Source: Pseudomonas alkylphenolica (GTDB lineage: Bacteria; Pseudomonadota; Gammaproteobacteria; Pseudomonadales; Pseudomonadaceae). Taken from it: a DNA stretch of 64,000 nucleotides. How positions within the stretch are numbered: the stretch's first letter is position 1; every line of letters begins with the position of its first letter. Of the stretch, positions 46,639 to 56,652 are shown in pieces. The notes below the pieces were generated by a model. That model saw only the letters and a list, made by a program, of their open reading frames with translations, was not told where the DNA came from and searched no databases. A program made the translations under genes and the position numbers. Location of the stretch: positions 1,729,501-1,793,500 of the forward strand of contig NZ_CP009048.1 in NCBI RefSeq assembly GCF_000746525.1, written 5' to 3'.

Positions 46639-48041
46639 GCGCGCTGCGCCCGGCGAATGTGCTTGCCACTGCTGCGCGCCAGGCGAATCGACAGCATCAA
46701 GGCCGCGCAGGTCAAGCCGGCGATCAGGCCTTCCCACAAGCCGTTGGGGCCACTGGCAGGGCCGAAGTAGTCGGTCAGGCCGAGTACGTAACCCACCGGC
46801 AGACCGATGCCCCAGTAGGCGAACAGGGTCAGGATCATGGTTACCCGGGTGTCCTGGTAGCCACGCAGGGCACCCGCCGCGATCACCTGGATGGCGTCGG
46901 AGAACTGGTAGAGCGCGGCATACACGATCAGCATCGCGGCAATCTGGATAACCGCCGTGTCCGGGGTGTAGATCGAGGCGATCGGCTCGCGCATCAACAG
47001 GATCAGGCTCGCCGAGAAGCAGGCGAACACCAGGGCCGCGGCCAGTCCCACCAGCGCGGCAAAGCGCGCCTGACGCGGCTCGCCGGCACCGATTGCCTGG
47101 CCCACACGTACCGTCACCGCCATCCCCAGTGAATACGGAATCATGAACAGCAGCGAACTGATGTTCAGGGCGATCTGGTGGCCGGCCACCACGGTCGGGC
47201 CGAGGCTACCGATCAGCAGGGCGATCACCGCGAAGATGCTCGACTCGGCGAACACCGCGATGCCGATTGGCAGGCCAACGCCCATCAGGCGCTTGATGAC
47301 CGGCCATTGCGGGCGCTCAAAACGTACCAGCACCCGGCTGCTCTGGTAGGCCGGGGCCCAGCGGGTCCAGGCGGCCATGCTCAGGGCCATGAACCACATG
47401 ACGATACCGCTGGCCCAGCCGCAGCCAACGCCGCCCAGGGCGGGCAGGCCGAAGTGCCCGTAGATCAGGATGTAGTTCAACGGGATATTCAGCAGCAGGC
47501 CCAGGCAGCCAATGACCATGCTCGGACGGGTGCGGCCGAGGCCGTCGCTGTAGCAGCGCAGCACATAGTAGAGGGCAATGCCGGGGAAGCCGAAGGCAAT
47601 ACCTTGCAGGTAGCCCATGCTCGGCTCGACCAGTTGCGGATCGACCTTCATCACCTGCAGGATCGGTTCGGCGCTGATCAGCAAGCCACTGGCGATCAGA
47701 CTGACCGCGACTGCCAGCCACAAGGCCTGGCGCACCAATGGCCCGATTTCGCCGTGCTGGCCGGCGCCAAAGCGTTGCGCCACCTTGGGGGTGGTGGCCA
47801 GCAGGATGCCGGTCATCAGCAGGAACACCGGAATCCAGATCGAGTTGCCCAAAGCCACCGCCGCCAGGTCGCGCGGGCTGACCCGGCCGGCCATGACCGC
47901 ATCGACGAAGCCCATGGCGGTGGTGGCCAGCTGGGCAATGATGATCGGTGTGGCCAGCAGCAACAGGCTGCGCAGTTCGGCGCGTACGCGCGCGGGGCGG
48001 GACAGGGGAGGGGAAAGGGTGTTGCAGGTCTGAGGTGTCAC
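46635..48041 (-). CDS. MATE family multidrug efflux transporter
   Basis: 468 residues (477 if the TTG at 48068 is used) with twelve membrane helices in two MatE repeats, for example [40 protein letters not shown] and the second-half [36 protein letters not shown]. It probably exports cationic drugs or metabolites using sodium or protons, like NorM/PmpM. The start is uncertain: GTG 48041 or TTG 48068, neither with a good ribosome site. It diverges from pdxB. Confidence 0.9.
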   Translation of the reverse strand: MTPQTCNTLSPPLSRPARVRAELRSLLLLATPIIIAQLATTAMGFVDAVMAGRVSPRDLAAVALGNSIWIPVFLLMTGILLATTPKVAQRFGAGQHGEIGPLVRQALWLAVAVSLIASGLLISAEPILQVMKVDPQLVEPSMGYLQGIAFGFPGIALYYVLRCYSDGLGRTRPSMVIGCLGLLLNIPLNYILIYGHFGLPALGGVGCGWASGIVMWFMALSMAAWTRWAPAYQSSRVLVRFERPQWPVIKRLMGVGLPIGIAVFAESSIFAVIALLIGSLGPTVVAGHQIALNISSLLFMIPYSLGMAVTVRVGQAIGAGEPRQARFAALVGLAAALVFACFSASLILLMREPIASIYTPDTAVIQIAAMLIVYAALYQFSDAIQVIAAGALRGYQDTRVTMILTLFAYWGIGLPVGYVLGLTDYFGPASGPNGLWEGLIAGLTCAALMLSIRLARSSGKHIRRAQRA

Positions 48042-48185
48042 AAGACAGGTGTCCAGAAAGGTGCACAAAGCCGACTAGTCTACGCTTTGACACATTGGTC
48101 AGGAAATCCATCCGGCGCTTTTGTCTGCGGCTGGATTAGCGCCCCTGCATGGGCCTACACTGCGCACCCCCGATAGGAGAGCGCC

Positions 48186-49328
48186 ATGCTGATAGTTGCC
48201 GACGAGAATATTCCGCTGCTCGATGCCTTCTTTGCAGGTTTTGGCGAAATCCGCCGCTATCCAGGGCGCGCCATTGACGCCGCCTGCGTGAAGGACGCCG
48301 ACGTCCTTCTGGTGCGCTCGGTGACCCGTGTCGACCAGGCGTTGCTTGAGGGCAGCAAGGTGCGTTTCGTCGGTACCTGCACCATTGGCACCGATCACCT
48401 GGCGCTGGATTACTTCGCTCAGGCCGGTATCCAGTGGTCCAGTGCACCGGGCTGCAATGCCCGTGGGGTGGTCGACTATGTACTGGGCAGCTTGCTGACC
48501 CTGGCCGAACTCGATGGCGCCGAGCTGCCTGGCCGTACCTATGGTGTGGTTGGCGCAGGTGAAGTGGGCGGGCGTCTGGTTGAGGTGTTGCGCGGGCTGG
48601 GCTGGAAGGTGCTGGTGTGTGATCCGCCGCGCCAGGCCCGTGAAGGCGGCGATTACGTCAGCCTGGAAACGGTTCTCGCCGAGTGCGATGTGATCAGCCT
48701 GCATACCCCGCTGACCCGCCAGGGCGAACATGCCACCTGGCACTTGCTCGACAGCGAGCAACTGGCGGCGCTGCGTCCGGGGACCTGGCTGATCAACGCC
48801 AGCCGGGGGCCGGTGATCGACAACACTGCACTGCGCGAACTGCTGCTGGCGCGTGAAGACGTGCTGGCAGTGCTGGATGTCTGGGAGGGTGAGCCGCAGG
48901 TCGACCTCGAGCTGGCCGACCTCTGCGTGCTGGCCACCCCGCATATCGCTGGTTACAGCCTGGATGGCAAACAGCGCGGCACTGCACAGATCTACCAGGC
49001 CTTCTGTGCCTGGCGCGGTGAGCCTGCGTCGGTGCTGCTTGAGGATCTGTTGCCCCAGCCCTGGCTGGCCGAAATCGGCCTGCAGGCTGAAACCGACCCG
49101 GCCTGGGCCCTGGCCACCCTGTGCCGCGCGGTGTATGACCCACGCCGGGATGACGCCGACTTCCGCCGCAGCCTCAGCACTGATGCGCTTGAGCAGAAAG
49201 CCGCGTTTGATGCCTTGCGCAAGCACTATCCGCCACGTCGCGAGATTGAGGGGCTAATGGTGCGTCTGCACGGAGATGCACCAGATCTGGCACAGATGGT
49301 CCGGGCCCTGGGTGGCGTGTTGCTGTAA
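48186..49328 (+). CDS. pdxB: Erythronate-4-phosphate dehydrogenase
   Basis: 380 residues, a D-isomer 2-hydroxyacid dehydrogenase. It makes 2-oxo-3-hydroxy-4-phosphobutanoate in pyridoxal phosphate synthesis. The NAD site is [20 protein letters not shown]; the catalytic Arg is in [11 protein letters not shown], with Glu and His in VWEGEPQVD and [13 protein letters not shown]. The C-terminal dimerisation domain ([14 protein letters not shown] onward) sets PdxB apart from other family members. AGGAGAG precedes the ATG. Confidence 0.96.
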   Translation: MLIVADENIPLLDAFFAGFGEIRRYPGRAIDAACVKDADVLLVRSVTRVDQALLEGSKVRFVGTCTIGTDHLALDYFAQAGIQWSSAPGCNARGVVDYVLGSLLTLAELDGAELPGRTYGVVGAGEVGGRLVEVLRGLGWKVLVCDPPRQAREGGDYVSLETVLAECDVISLHTPLTRQGEHATWHLLDSEQLAALRPGTWLINASRGPVIDNTALRELLLAREDVLAVLDVWEGEPQVDLELADLCVLATPHIAGYSLDGKQRGTAQIYQAFCAWRGEPASVLLEDLLPQPWLAEIGLQAETDPAWALATLCRAVYDPRRDDADFRRSLSTDALEQKAAFDALRKHYPPRREIEGLMVRLHGDAPDLAQMVRALGGVLL

Positions 49329-49340
49329 AACACAGGCAAT

Positions 49341-49366
49341 AAAAACCCGGCGCATGCGCCGGGTTG
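49341..49366 (-). terminator. Terminator of the 57-residue gene, possibly bidirectional
   Basis: AACCCGGCGCATGCGCCGGGTT is a perfect palindrome of 22 bases. On the minus strand it continues with TTT, so it ends the small minus-strand gene; on the plus strand it lies 17 bases after pdxB. Confidence 0.88.
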
Positions 49367-49381
49367 AAGAATTCGTCTGGT

Positions 49382-49555
49382 TCAGTCTTTCTTGGCGGGA
49401 TCTCTGCGGCTTTGCTCCAGCTTTTGGCAGGCCTCCTGGACCATCGCTTCGGTGATGGTGATCTCTTTGCCATCCGGGCCGATGATCGAGCCGCCGACAG
49501 GTGTCTGCGGGTTCGGCGCGGTTTTGGGCTGGGTGTTGCCTTGTTGCAAACTCAT
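49382..49555 (-). CDS. Small unknown protein, 57 residues
   Basis: MSLQQGNTQPKTAPNPQTPVGGSIIGPDGKEITITEAMVQEACQKLEQSRRDPAKKD (start and end given here in short segments: MSLQQGNTQP ... SRRDPAKKD). The N-terminal third is rich in Pro, Asn and Gln and probably disordered; GPDGKEITITEAMVQEACQKL looks like a beta hairpin then a helix. No function can be assigned. It is supported as a real gene by a strong AGGAGACAGGAA before the ATG and by its own terminator. Confidence 0.75.
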   Translation of the reverse strand: MSLQQGNTQPKTAPNPQTPVGGSIIGPDGKEITITEAMVQEACQKLEQSRRDPAKKD

Positions 49556-49810
49556 TTCCTGTCTCCTCATCAGGTTGCAAGCTCAGACTAGAATCGCCTA
49601 GTGACCGAGCTATGACAGCTCCTTCGGTTATCACTGTACGACCCTTCCAGTCGACCAGAAAGCCGGGTAAACCTCCAGTGCTGCGTTAGAACGAAACGGT
49701 CTAGGGATCAGCAGGGCTAACCTAAACAGCGGTTATTTCCCTGGTGTTCCTTGGCGCAGGACGAGCGGTCAGGTGTACGCTGGGTAAAATCGCTGATTTC
49801 TGGTCCCTAC

Positions 49811-51583
49811 ATGCTCAATCGCTTTTCCCCTCGCCAGCGTCAGGCAATGCGTCTGGGCTGGCGTTTCATTCGCCCGTATCGCAAACAGGTGCTGCTGGCC
49901 TTGCTCGCCCTGGTCGTTACTGCCGGCATCACCTTGTCCTTGGGCCAAGGTATCCGCCTGTTGGTCGATCAGGGCTTCATGACCCGTTCGCCGCAGCTAC
50001 TCAATCAGTCCATCGGTTTTTTCCTGATGCTGGTGCTGGCCTTGGCCATTGGCACTTTCAGCCGCTTTTACCTGGTGTCGTGGATCGGCGAACGCTGTGT
50101 GGCCGATATCCGTCAGCAGGTGTTCGACCATCTGATTTACCTTCACCCTGGTTTTTTCGAGAGCAATCGCAGTTCAGAGATCCAGTCGCGGCTTACCGCC
50201 GACACTACCTTGCTGCAATCGGTGATCGGCTCATCGTTGTCGATGTTCCTGCGCAATGCGCTGATGGTGCTCGGCGGTATCGTGCTGTTGTTCGTCACCA
50301 ACCCCAAGCTCACCAGTATCGTGGTGCTGGCGTTACCGCTGGTGCTGGCGCCGATCCTGATTTTCGGGCGGCGGGTACGCAGCCTGTCGCGCCAGAGCCA
50401 GGACCGGGTGGCCGACGTCGGCAGCTATGTGGCCGAGACCCTCGGGCAGATCAAGACGGTACAGGCCTACAACCACCAGCCCAGCGATCAGCAACGTTTC
50501 GGCCGCACGGTCGAGGCGGCCTTTGCGGTCGCGCGCAAGCGCATCCTGCAGCGCGCCTGGCTGATCACCCTGGTGATCGTGCTGGTGCTCGGGGCCGTGG
50601 GCGTGATGCTCTGGGTCGGTGGCATGGATGTGATTGCCGGGCGCATTTCCGCAGGCGAACTGGCAGCCTTCGTGTTCTATAGCCTGATCGTCGGCAGCGC
50701 CTTTGGCACCCTCAGTGAAGTGATTGGCGAACTGCAACGCGCCGCCGGAGCAGCGGAGCGGATTGCCGAACTGCTGGCCGCACGCAGCGAAATCAGCGCA
50801 CCGGCACAGGGGCTGCAGCGCTCGGCACCGCGGGTCAGTGGGCGGCTTGAACTTCGCGATGTCCGCTTTGCCTACCCGTCGCGCCCTGAGCCTGCGGCAA
50901 TCGATGGTTTGAGCCTGATTGTCGAGCCTGGGGAGACGCTGGCGCTGGTCGGGCCTTCGGGGGCGGGTAAATCGACCTTGTTTGACCTGCTGTTGCGCTT
51001 CTATGACCCCCAACAAGGGCAAATACGCCTGGACGGCCAGGACCTGAAGCGACTCGACCCGCAGGACCTGCGCCGACACTTCGCCCTGGTCGCACAGAAT
51101 CCGGCACTGTTCTTCGGCACCGTCGAGGAGAACATTCGATACGGCCGGGCCGATGCCAGCGCAGCGCAGGTTGAGGCGGCCGCGCGCAGTGCCCATGCCC
51201 ATGATTTCATCCTGCAACTGCCCGAGGGCTATCAGACCCACCTGGGCGATGCCGGCCTGGGTTTGTCGGGCGGTCAGCGTCAACGCCTGGCCATTGCCAG
51301 GGCCTTGCTGGTGGATGCGCCGATCCTGCTGCTGGACGAGGCCACCAGCGCCCTCGATGCCCAGAGCGAGCACCTGATCCAGCAGGCGCTACCGACCTTG
51401 ATGAGCGGGCGAACCACCCTGGTGATCGCTCACCGTCTGGCCACGGTGCAGCATGCCGATCGCATCGCGGTGATCGATCAGGGCCGTCTGGTCGCCATCG
51501 GCACGCACCGCCAATTGATCGCGCAAAGCCCGTTGTATGCGCGCCTGGCGGCCCTGCAGTTCAACGTCGTGACGGAAATGTGA
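49811..51583 (+). CDS. ABC transporter, fused permease and ATPase (MsbA/LmrA-like exporter)
   Basis: 590 residues. Six membrane helices occupy about 20-310 (RKQVLLALLALVVTAGITLSLG; GGIVLLFVTNPKLTSIVVLALPLVLAP). The ATPase follows with Walker A GPSGAGKSTL, signature LSGGQRQRLAIARALL, Walker B PILLLDEATSALD and the H-loop VIAHRL. It works as a homodimer exporting lipids or drugs; the substrate is unknown. It is distinct from the essential MsbA by neighbourhood. The start is ATG 49811 (MLNRFSPRQRQAMRLGWRF), although the frame extends to 49751. Confidence 0.92.
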   Translation: MLNRFSPRQRQAMRLGWRFIRPYRKQVLLALLALVVTAGITLSLGQGIRLLVDQGFMTRSPQLLNQSIGFFLMLVLALAIGTFSRFYLVSWIGERCVADIRQQVFDHLIYLHPGFFESNRSSEIQSRLTADTTLLQSVIGSSLSMFLRNALMVLGGIVLLFVTNPKLTSIVVLALPLVLAPILIFGRRVRSLSRQSQDRVADVGSYVAETLGQIKTVQAYNHQPSDQQRFGRTVEAAFAVARKRILQRAWLITLVIVLVLGAVGVMLWVGGMDVIAGRISAGELAAFVFYSLIVGSAFGTLSEVIGELQRAAGAAERIAELLAARSEISAPAQGLQRSAPRVSGRLELRDVRFAYPSRPEPAAIDGLSLIVEPGETLALVGPSGAGKSTLFDLLLRFYDPQQGQIRLDGQDLKRLDPQDLRRHFALVAQNPALFFGTVEENIRYGRADASAAQVEAAARSAHAHDFILQLPEGYQTHLGDAGLGLSGGQRQRLAIARALLVDAPILLLDEATSALDAQSEHLIQQALPTLMSGRTTLVIAHRLATVQHADRIAVIDQGRLVAIGTHRQLIAQSPLYARLAALQFNVVTEM

Positions 51584-51663
51584 CAACGTTCCGCAGGCTG
51601 TCACATTTCTGTAGCAATCCCCTGAGACTATCTGCTCCAGCTGTTGCGTAATGCTCGAATCAG

Positions 51664-51693
51664 GCTGCTATCGAACGATGGCAGCTTTTTTTT
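51664..51693 (+). terminator. Terminator after the ABC transporter gene
   Basis: GCTGCTATCG and CGATGGCAGC pair over ten positions (one G-T) around AA, followed by eight T. It lies about 80 bases past the stop codon. Confidence 0.9.
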
Positions 51694-51792
51694 CGCCTGC
51701 GCCGGTTGCCAGTGAACGAGGACAAGGACGTCTTTGCCTGGTCGATGCAATCCAGCGTCGTTTCCTTCCTCCTTGTTCCGAGATTCCTTCCG

Positions 51793-53409
51793 ATGTTGCG
51801 TAAATCTCTCAGAGTGCAAATCCTCGCGCTACTTGCTGGCAGCCTGTTGGCGATACTGATGATCGCTCTGGTCTGCTTTCAATTGCTGTCGTCCAGCGTG
51901 CGCGGTTATGGGCAATTGATCGACGGGCCGTTGCAGGCCTCGCAATTGATTGACGAGGCCAATCTGCAGTTCAAGGTTCAAGTCCAGGAGTGGAAGAACG
52001 TGCTGTTGCGCGGCAAACAACCGGCCGATCTGGATAAGTACTGGCAACAATTCCTTGCCCGTGAGCAGCAGGTGCAGGGCATTCTCGATCAGTTGATCCA
52101 GAGCAGCGACGCAACGCTCAAGGCGCGTGCCGAGCAGCTCAAGGAAAGCCATCGCCAGTTGGGCCAGGCGTATGCGCAAGGACGTCAGGCGTTCCTTGCC
52201 GCAGGGGCTGACCCGACCGCCGGCGACCAGGCGGTCAAGGGCGTGGATCGTGCGACCAGTGAGCAGATGAGCGAACTGGTCAGCCAGCTGCGCAGCGATG
52301 CCCAGGCGCGCGCCCAGACCATCAGCCAGTCGGCAGAGCGCACCGTGTGGCTGGGGCTGCTGGTGATGTTCGGCTCGGCAGTGCTGGTCGGCCTGTTCAG
52401 CCTCTGGCTGGTCAACCGTAGCCTGATCGAACCGATCCGCGGCCTGATCGAGTATGTCGCACAGCTGAGTCAGGGGCGTTTCGAGGCGCGGGTGGCCAGT
52501 GACCGTCAGGATGAGCTGGGGCGTCTGGCCGTGGCCGCCAATACCTTGCGCGACTTCCTCGCCGATACGTTTACCCGCCTGCAGAACAACGCCGGTGAGC
52601 TGGAAACGGCCAGTGGCGAATTGCGCAGCATTGCCGGTGGTATGGCGCGTGGCACCGATGACCAGTTCCAGCGTACCGATCAGGTGGCCACGGCCATGCA
52701 CGAAATGTCGGCCACCGCTCAGGAAGTGGCGCGCCATGCCGCTGAAGCCGCGCGCGCGGCCGATGACGCTGATCACAGTGCCCAGGCAGGTGAGCAGGTA
52801 ATGCAGGCCACCATCGACACGATTGCGACGGTCAATCAGGAGATTGCCGGTACGGCGGCGGTGATTCGCCACCTGGAGGCTGGCAGCGCCAGGATCGGCA
52901 AGGTGCTGGAGGTGATTCGCGGGATTGCCGAGCAGACCAACCTGCTGGCACTCAATGCCGCTATCGAAGCGGCGCGGGCGGGGGAGGCCGGTCGCGGCTT
53001 TGCCGTGGTCGCCGATGAAGTGCGCAGCCTGGCGCAGCGCACGGCTGCCTCGATTGCCGAGATCAACCAGATCATCAGTGCGGTACAGTCCGGCGCCCTG
53101 GAGGCGGTCAAGGCCATTGAAAGCGGACAGCAGCGCAGTGAAGAGGGCGCCGAGCAGGTCCAGCGTGCTGGGCAGATGCTGCAGCGCATCACCCTGGCCG
53201 TCGAGGCCATCCGCGACATGAACCGCCAGATCGCCACGGCCGCCGAAGAGCAGACCAGCGTGGCTGAAGACATCTCGCGCAACCTGGTGGAAATCACCCG
53301 CATCGCCACTGCCAATCAGCAGGCGGTGCAACATACCGAGCAGGCCGGGCATCGCCTGCATGGTCTGTCGGGGCAGCTCGGTGAGGTCACTGCGCGGCTA
53401 AGCGCCTGA
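51793..53409 (+). CDS. Methyl-accepting chemotaxis protein
   Basis: 538 residues. A membrane helix (about 10-32) is followed by a periplasmic four-helix ligand-binding domain (about 35-185), a second helix (about 190-213), a HAMP domain ([27 protein letters not shown]) and a signalling domain with [39 protein letters not shown]. It reports an unknown chemical to the CheA pathway. The periplasmic domain begins [42 protein letters not shown]; the ligand cannot be inferred. The start may be ATG 51793; the ribosome site is weak and the frame is open from 51706. Confidence 0.9.
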   Translation: MLRKSLRVQILALLAGSLLAILMIALVCFQLLSSSVRGYGQLIDGPLQASQLIDEANLQFKVQVQEWKNVLLRGKQPADLDKYWQQFLAREQQVQGILDQLIQSSDATLKARAEQLKESHRQLGQAYAQGRQAFLAAGADPTAGDQAVKGVDRATSEQMSELVSQLRSDAQARAQTISQSAERTVWLGLLVMFGSAVLVGLFSLWLVNRSLIEPIRGLIEYVAQLSQGRFEARVASDRQDELGRLAVAANTLRDFLADTFTRLQNNAGELETASGELRSIAGGMARGTDDQFQRTDQVATAMHEMSATAQEVARHAAEAARAADDADHSAQAGEQVMQATIDTIATVNQEIAGTAAVIRHLEAGSARIGKVLEVIRGIAEQTNLLALNAAIEAARAGEAGRGFAVVADEVRSLAQRTAASIAEINQIISAVQSGALEAVKAIESGQQRSEEGAEQVQRAGQMLQRITLAVEAIRDMNRQIATAAEEQTSVAEDISRNLVEITRIATANQQAVQHTEQAGHRLHGLSGQLGEVTARLSA

Positions 53410-53798
53410 TAAAAGGGGGAAATCCGCCACATTTCGCACGGCAGGGGCGGCGATGTGGCGGATTGTCGCCAGAAAAACCGTTAAAGATGGGGTGCGACGA
53501 CTCGTCCTAGCTATTAGCCGTTGGTCTTGCAAAAGTTGGCCTGTTTCGTGCTTAAAGGCGGTCAGGCCTAGGCCATGCAAGCACCCGGCGTCAGGCTTCA
53601 ATGCCCATCGTCAGGGTGACGACCGTTCCCGATCCATCGAACAACCCCAGCTGCCAACCATCGCCCGCGCGTCCAGGCTGCTTGCCTGAACGCCGAGCCC
53701 CGCTAAGCTTTGGTCTGCGCGAGCAACAACAAGAATCCGGGCGTGCACAACGGGATGAGCGGTCATTGCCAATTACTTCACCTCAATTGGATTGAACT
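53410..53798. other. 389-base gap between the chemoreceptor gene and mqo
   Basis: No gene seen. It contains a perfect 12-base inverted repeat (see next entry) and, just before mqo, the repeat CCAATT (53769) and AATTGG (53785) eight bases from the ATG. The mqo promoter must lie here but no convincing -35/-10 pair was found. Confidence 0.6.
53421..53464. other. Perfect 12-bp inverted repeat downstream of the chemoreceptor gene
   Basis: AATCCGCCACAT at 53421-53432 and ATGTGGCGGATT at 53453-53464, with a 20-base loop. There is no T-run after it. It could be a terminator of an unusual kind, an mRNA stabiliser or an operator. Confidence 0.65.
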
Positions 53799-55397
53799 AT
53801 GAAAAAAATCCTGCTGACGCTCCTATGCCTGAGTGTCATCGGTTGCTCCAAGCCCAGCGAGCCAGAGAAAAGCGTAGATGTACTGCTGATCGGCGGCGGC
53901 ATCATGAGTGCAAGTCTGGGGACTTACCTCAATGAGCTGGAGCCGACCTGGTCGATCGATATCTACGAGCGCCTGGACAAGGTCGCCGAAGAAAGCTCCA
54001 ACGCCTGGAACAACGCCGGTACCGGCCACTCCGCCTTCTGCGAACTGAACTACACCAGCGAAGGTGCCGACGGCAAGATCGACATCAGCAAGGCGGTCGG
54101 GGTCAACGAGCAGTTCGAGATCTCCAAGCAGTTCTGGGCCTACCAGGTCGAGCAGAACGTGCTGAGCAATCCGAAATCGTTCATCAACAACGTGCCGCAC
54201 ATGAGCTTCGTCTGGGGCGACAAGAACGTCGAGTTCCTCAAGAAGCGTCATGAAGCCCTGCAGCACAGCTCGCTGTTCCGCGGCATGGAATACTCCGAAG
54301 ACCACGCGCAGATCCAGAAATGGGTGCCGATCGTGATGGAAGGCCGTGCCGCCGACCAGAAGATCGCCGCGACCCGCATGTCGATCGGTACCGACGTCAA
54401 CTTCGGCGAGATCACCCGCCAGTTGATCGCCTCGCTGACCAAGCACGACAACGTCAAGCTGCATGTCCAGCACGAAGTGCGTGACATCGTGCGCAACGCT
54501 GACAACACCTGGACCGTGGTCGTTGCCGACCTGGCCAACAAAGGCGTCGAGCGTAGCGTGAAGGCCAAGTTCGTCTTCATCGGTGCCGGTGGTGGCGCCC
54601 TGAAGCTGCTGCAGAAGTCCGGTATTCCTGAAGCCGAAGGCTATGCAGGCTTCCCGGTCGGCGGTCAGTTCCTGATGACTGACAACCAGGACATCGTAGC
54701 CCGCCACAAGGCCAAGCTGTACGGCAAGGCTTCGGTCGGTGCACCGCCAATGTCCGTTCCGCACCTGGACACCCGTGTGATCGACGGCAAGGAAGTCCTG
54801 CTGTTCGGCCCGTTCGCGACCTTCTCGACCAAGTTCCTCAAGAACGGTTCGCTGCTGGACATGTTCGCGGCACTGACCACCCACAACATCATGCCGATGA
54901 CCCACGCCGGTATCGACAACATCGACCTGAGCACCTACCTGATGGGTCAGCTGATGCTCAGCTTCGACGACCGTATGCAAGCGCTGCGTGAGTACTTCCC
55001 GAACGCCAAGAACGAAGACTGGAAACTGCTGCAGGCCGGTCAACGCGTTCAGGTGATCAAGAAGGATCCGGTCCACGGTGGTGTGCTGCAGTTTGGTACC
55101 GAAGTCGTGGCTGCCCAGGACGGCACTATCGCTGCGTTGCTGGGTGCATCGCCAGGTGCTTCGACCGCCGCGCCGATCATGCTCAGCGTGCTGGAGAAGA
55201 CCTACAAGGATCGCATCAAGACCCCTGAGTGGCAGGCCAAGCTGAAGGAAATCGTTCCGACTTATGGTCAGAAGCTCAACAACAACCTTGAGCTGACCAA
55301 CAAGACCCGTGAATGGAGCAGCTCGCGCCTGGGTCTGCTGTATGTTCCGGTGCTGCCGGAAGAGACTGCTGCAGTACAGGCTGAGCCTGCACTGTAA
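53799..55397 (+). CDS. mqo: Malate:quinone oxidoreductase with an N-terminal lipoprotein-like signal
   Basis: 532 residues. It oxidises malate to oxaloacetate with FAD and reduces membrane quinone. The FAD site is [21 protein letters not shown]; other family segments are [45 protein letters not shown] and [16 protein letters not shown]. The N-terminus [24 protein letters not shown] has a lipobox (VIGC), suggesting export and lipid anchoring. Some Pseudomonas Mqo proteins are known to carry signal peptides, while others are cytoplasmic-face enzymes. The distinct codon bias and strong terminator suggest high expression. The ATG has only a weak ribosome site. Confidence 0.95.
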   Translation: MKKILLTLLCLSVIGCSKPSEPEKSVDVLLIGGGIMSASLGTYLNELEPTWSIDIYERLDKVAEESSNAWNNAGTGHSAFCELNYTSEGADGKIDISKAVGVNEQFEISKQFWAYQVEQNVLSNPKSFINNVPHMSFVWGDKNVEFLKKRHEALQHSSLFRGMEYSEDHAQIQKWVPIVMEGRAADQKIAATRMSIGTDVNFGEITRQLIASLTKHDNVKLHVQHEVRDIVRNADNTWTVVVADLANKGVERSVKAKFVFIGAGGGALKLLQKSGIPEAEGYAGFPVGGQFLMTDNQDIVARHKAKLYGKASVGAPPMSVPHLDTRVIDGKEVLLFGPFATFSTKFLKNGSLLDMFAALTTHNIMPMTHAGIDNIDLSTYLMGQLMLSFDDRMQALREYFPNAKNEDWKLLQAGQRVQVIKKDPVHGGVLQFGTEVVAAQDGTIAALLGASPGASTAAPIMLSVLEKTYKDRIKTPEWQAKLKEIVPTYGQKLNNNLELTNKTREWSSSRLGLLYVPVLPEETAAVQAEPAL

Positions 55398-55414
55398 AGG
55401 TTGAATCGGTAATA

Positions 55415-55444
55415 AAAATAGCCCCCTGTTCAGGGGGCTATTTT
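55415..55444 (+). terminator. Terminator of mqo
   Basis: AAAATAGCCCCCTG pairs with CAGGGGGCTATTTT around TT, a 14-base-pair perfect stem with A before and T after, 17 bases past the stop. Confidence 0.95.
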
Positions 55445-55480
55445 GTTCGTGGGACAAGCCTCACAGGTGCAGTTCAGCCT

Positions 55481-55503
55481 GTGGGAGCGGGCTTTCCCCG
55501 CGA
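55481..55503. repeat. Single REP copy
   Basis: GTGGGAGCGGGCTTTCCCCG, with one base different from the consensus (TTT for TTG), without an inverted partner; it ends 12 bases before the glycine-zipper gene stop. Confidence 0.85.
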
Positions 55504-55514
55504 TCAGCGCTGAA

Positions 55515-55877
55515 TCAACGATGCTTGTCGGCATATTTGTTACCCAGTGCGCCACCGGCCGCGCCACCCAGGCCGGCACCGATCGCCGAGCCGGTGCTGC
55601 CACCGAGCTTGCCACCGATCAGCGAACCGCCAGCCGAACCCAGACCGCCACCAATGGCCGCCTCGGTCTTGTTGCCCTTCTTCGCGGCCATGGCGCCACC
55701 GGCTGCGCCACCGACGCCGGCACCAATCGCCGCGCCAGTGCTGCCGCCGAGCTGTTTTCCGACCACGTTACCCAGTACACCACCCAGGCCGCCGCCCAGG
55801 GCAGTCTGGCCATCGCCGGCCATGGCGCCTTGCGCACACAGCAGGCCCAGTGTCAGGGCGGCAAGAGTCTTACGCAT
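55515..55877 (-). CDS. Secreted glycine-zipper protein
   Basis: 120 residues. A signal peptide (MRKTLAALTLGLLCAQGAMA) is followed by two near-repeats of a glycine-rich membrane-spanning motif, TALGGGLGGVLGNVVGKQLG and TGSAIGAGLGGAAGG, with GSTGAAIGAGVGGAAGGAMA between. Such glycine zippers form helical membrane insertions in outer-membrane lipoproteins such as SlyB. There is no lipobox cysteine. It probably sits in the envelope; function is unknown. The ATG at 55877 has GAGG upstream; the open frame continues into a REP element and is rejected. Confidence 0.85.
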   Translation of the reverse strand: MRKTLAALTLGLLCAQGAMAGDGQTALGGGLGGVLGNVVGKQLGGSTGAAIGAGVGGAAGGAMAAKKGNKTEAAIGGGLGSAGGSLIGGKLGGSTGSAIGAGLGGAAGGALGNKYADKHR

Positions 55878-55960
55878 GTGTTTCAACCTCTGAGTTCGAA
55901 AGGCGCGCATTTTGCGGGCCCCGGCGGCGCTGCGCAATGCTGGCCAGTGCAGATCTTTGT

Positions 55961-56030
55961 GTGGGAGCAGGCTTGCCCCGCGATTGTGGTTTGTCAGGCA
56001 TATTGCATCGCGGGGCAAGCCCGCTCCCAC
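55961..56030. repeat. REP pair
   Basis: GTGGGAGCAGGCTTGCCCCG at 55961 (one base differs) and the inverted copy ending at 56030. It lies between the glycine-zipper gene and tRNA-Pro. Confidence 0.9.
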
Positions 56031-56058
56031 AGGATCTCCAGCAGGATTTAGAGGCAGC

Positions 56059-56086
56059 AAAAAGCCCGCACGAGAGCGGGCTTTTT
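56059..56086. terminator. Terminator after tRNA-Pro
   Basis: AAAAAGCCCGC and GCGGGCTTTTT form a perfect 11-base-pair stem around ACGAGA. On the minus strand it ends in five T, 12 bases past the tRNA CCA end. Confidence 0.92.
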
Positions 56087-56097
56087 GTCGAGTGATC

Positions 56098-56174
56098 TGG
56101 TCGGAGAGACAGGATTCGAACCTGCGGCCTTCTCGTCCCGAACGAGACGCGCTACCTGGCTGCGCTACACTCCG
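56098..56174 (-). tRNA. tRNA-Pro, anticodon CGG
   Basis: 77 bases on the minus strand from CGGAGTGTAGCGCAGCCAGG to CTCTCCGACCA, with an encoded CCA. The anticodon loop is TTCGGGA, giving anticodon CGG, closed by TCTCG/CGAGA. The T-loop GGTTCGAATCC is intact. The acceptor stem CGGAGTG-CTCTCCG pairs apart from one wobble/mismatch near its base. Confidence 0.95.
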
Positions 56175-56238
56175 ATGGAGAAAATATTACTCAAAATTTT
56201 CTCCTCGACAAGCCCCCTTAAAAGGCTCGTCGCAGGTA

Positions 56239-56460
56239 TCAGAGGTCCTTGACGGTACGCACCTGATCTTTGTTGATGCGTGTACGTTTGCCATCGAGCT
56301 GTTCAAATTCGTAGAAGCCCGATTCATCGTCATATTGCGGCGTGTCGACCGCCTGGATTTCGCGACCGTCGTTCAAAGTGATGACAGTTGGCGAGGAGCA
56401 ACCAGCCAGAGTGCCCAGGCCCAGAGCGAGCAGGAAGGCGGGGAGGGTCCGTTGAATCAT
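56239..56460 (-). CDS. Small lipoprotein, YgdI/YgdR type (DUF903)
   Basis: 73 residues. The signal [21 protein letters not shown] ends in a lipobox (LAGC), and the mature part ([46 protein letters not shown]) is a small SH3-like beta barrel typical of DUF903. It is anchored in the inner or outer membrane; function is unknown. The two ATGs at 56460 and 56463 both fit; GGAG is closer to ideal for 56460. Confidence 0.9.
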   Translation of the reverse strand: MIQRTLPAFLLALGLGTLAGCSSPTVITLNDGREIQAVDTPQYDDESGFYEFEQLDGKRTRINKDQVRTVKDL

Positions 56461-56652
56461 CATGTTTCTCCAGTAGAGGGTGGTGCGTAATGTCCTTGAG
56501 ACGCATGGCGACGGCGCAAGTTCCTTGTCCATTGCAGCATAGCTAGCGCGCAGCACTATTGATCGGCGGCACGCTCGGGCAGGACCATGGGCGCGAGCGG
56601 GGCAGGGCTGTGATATAACACCGCCCATACTCCCTCAATGGATCAAGGTCCC

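Noticed and set aside
55877..56060. Long N-terminal extension of the glycine-zipper protein
   Set aside because: It translates a REP pair and removes the signal peptide from the N-terminus.
56098..56174. Integration of a genomic island at tRNA-Pro
   Set aside because: The tRNA is complete, with no integrase gene or direct repeat of its 3' end on either side.
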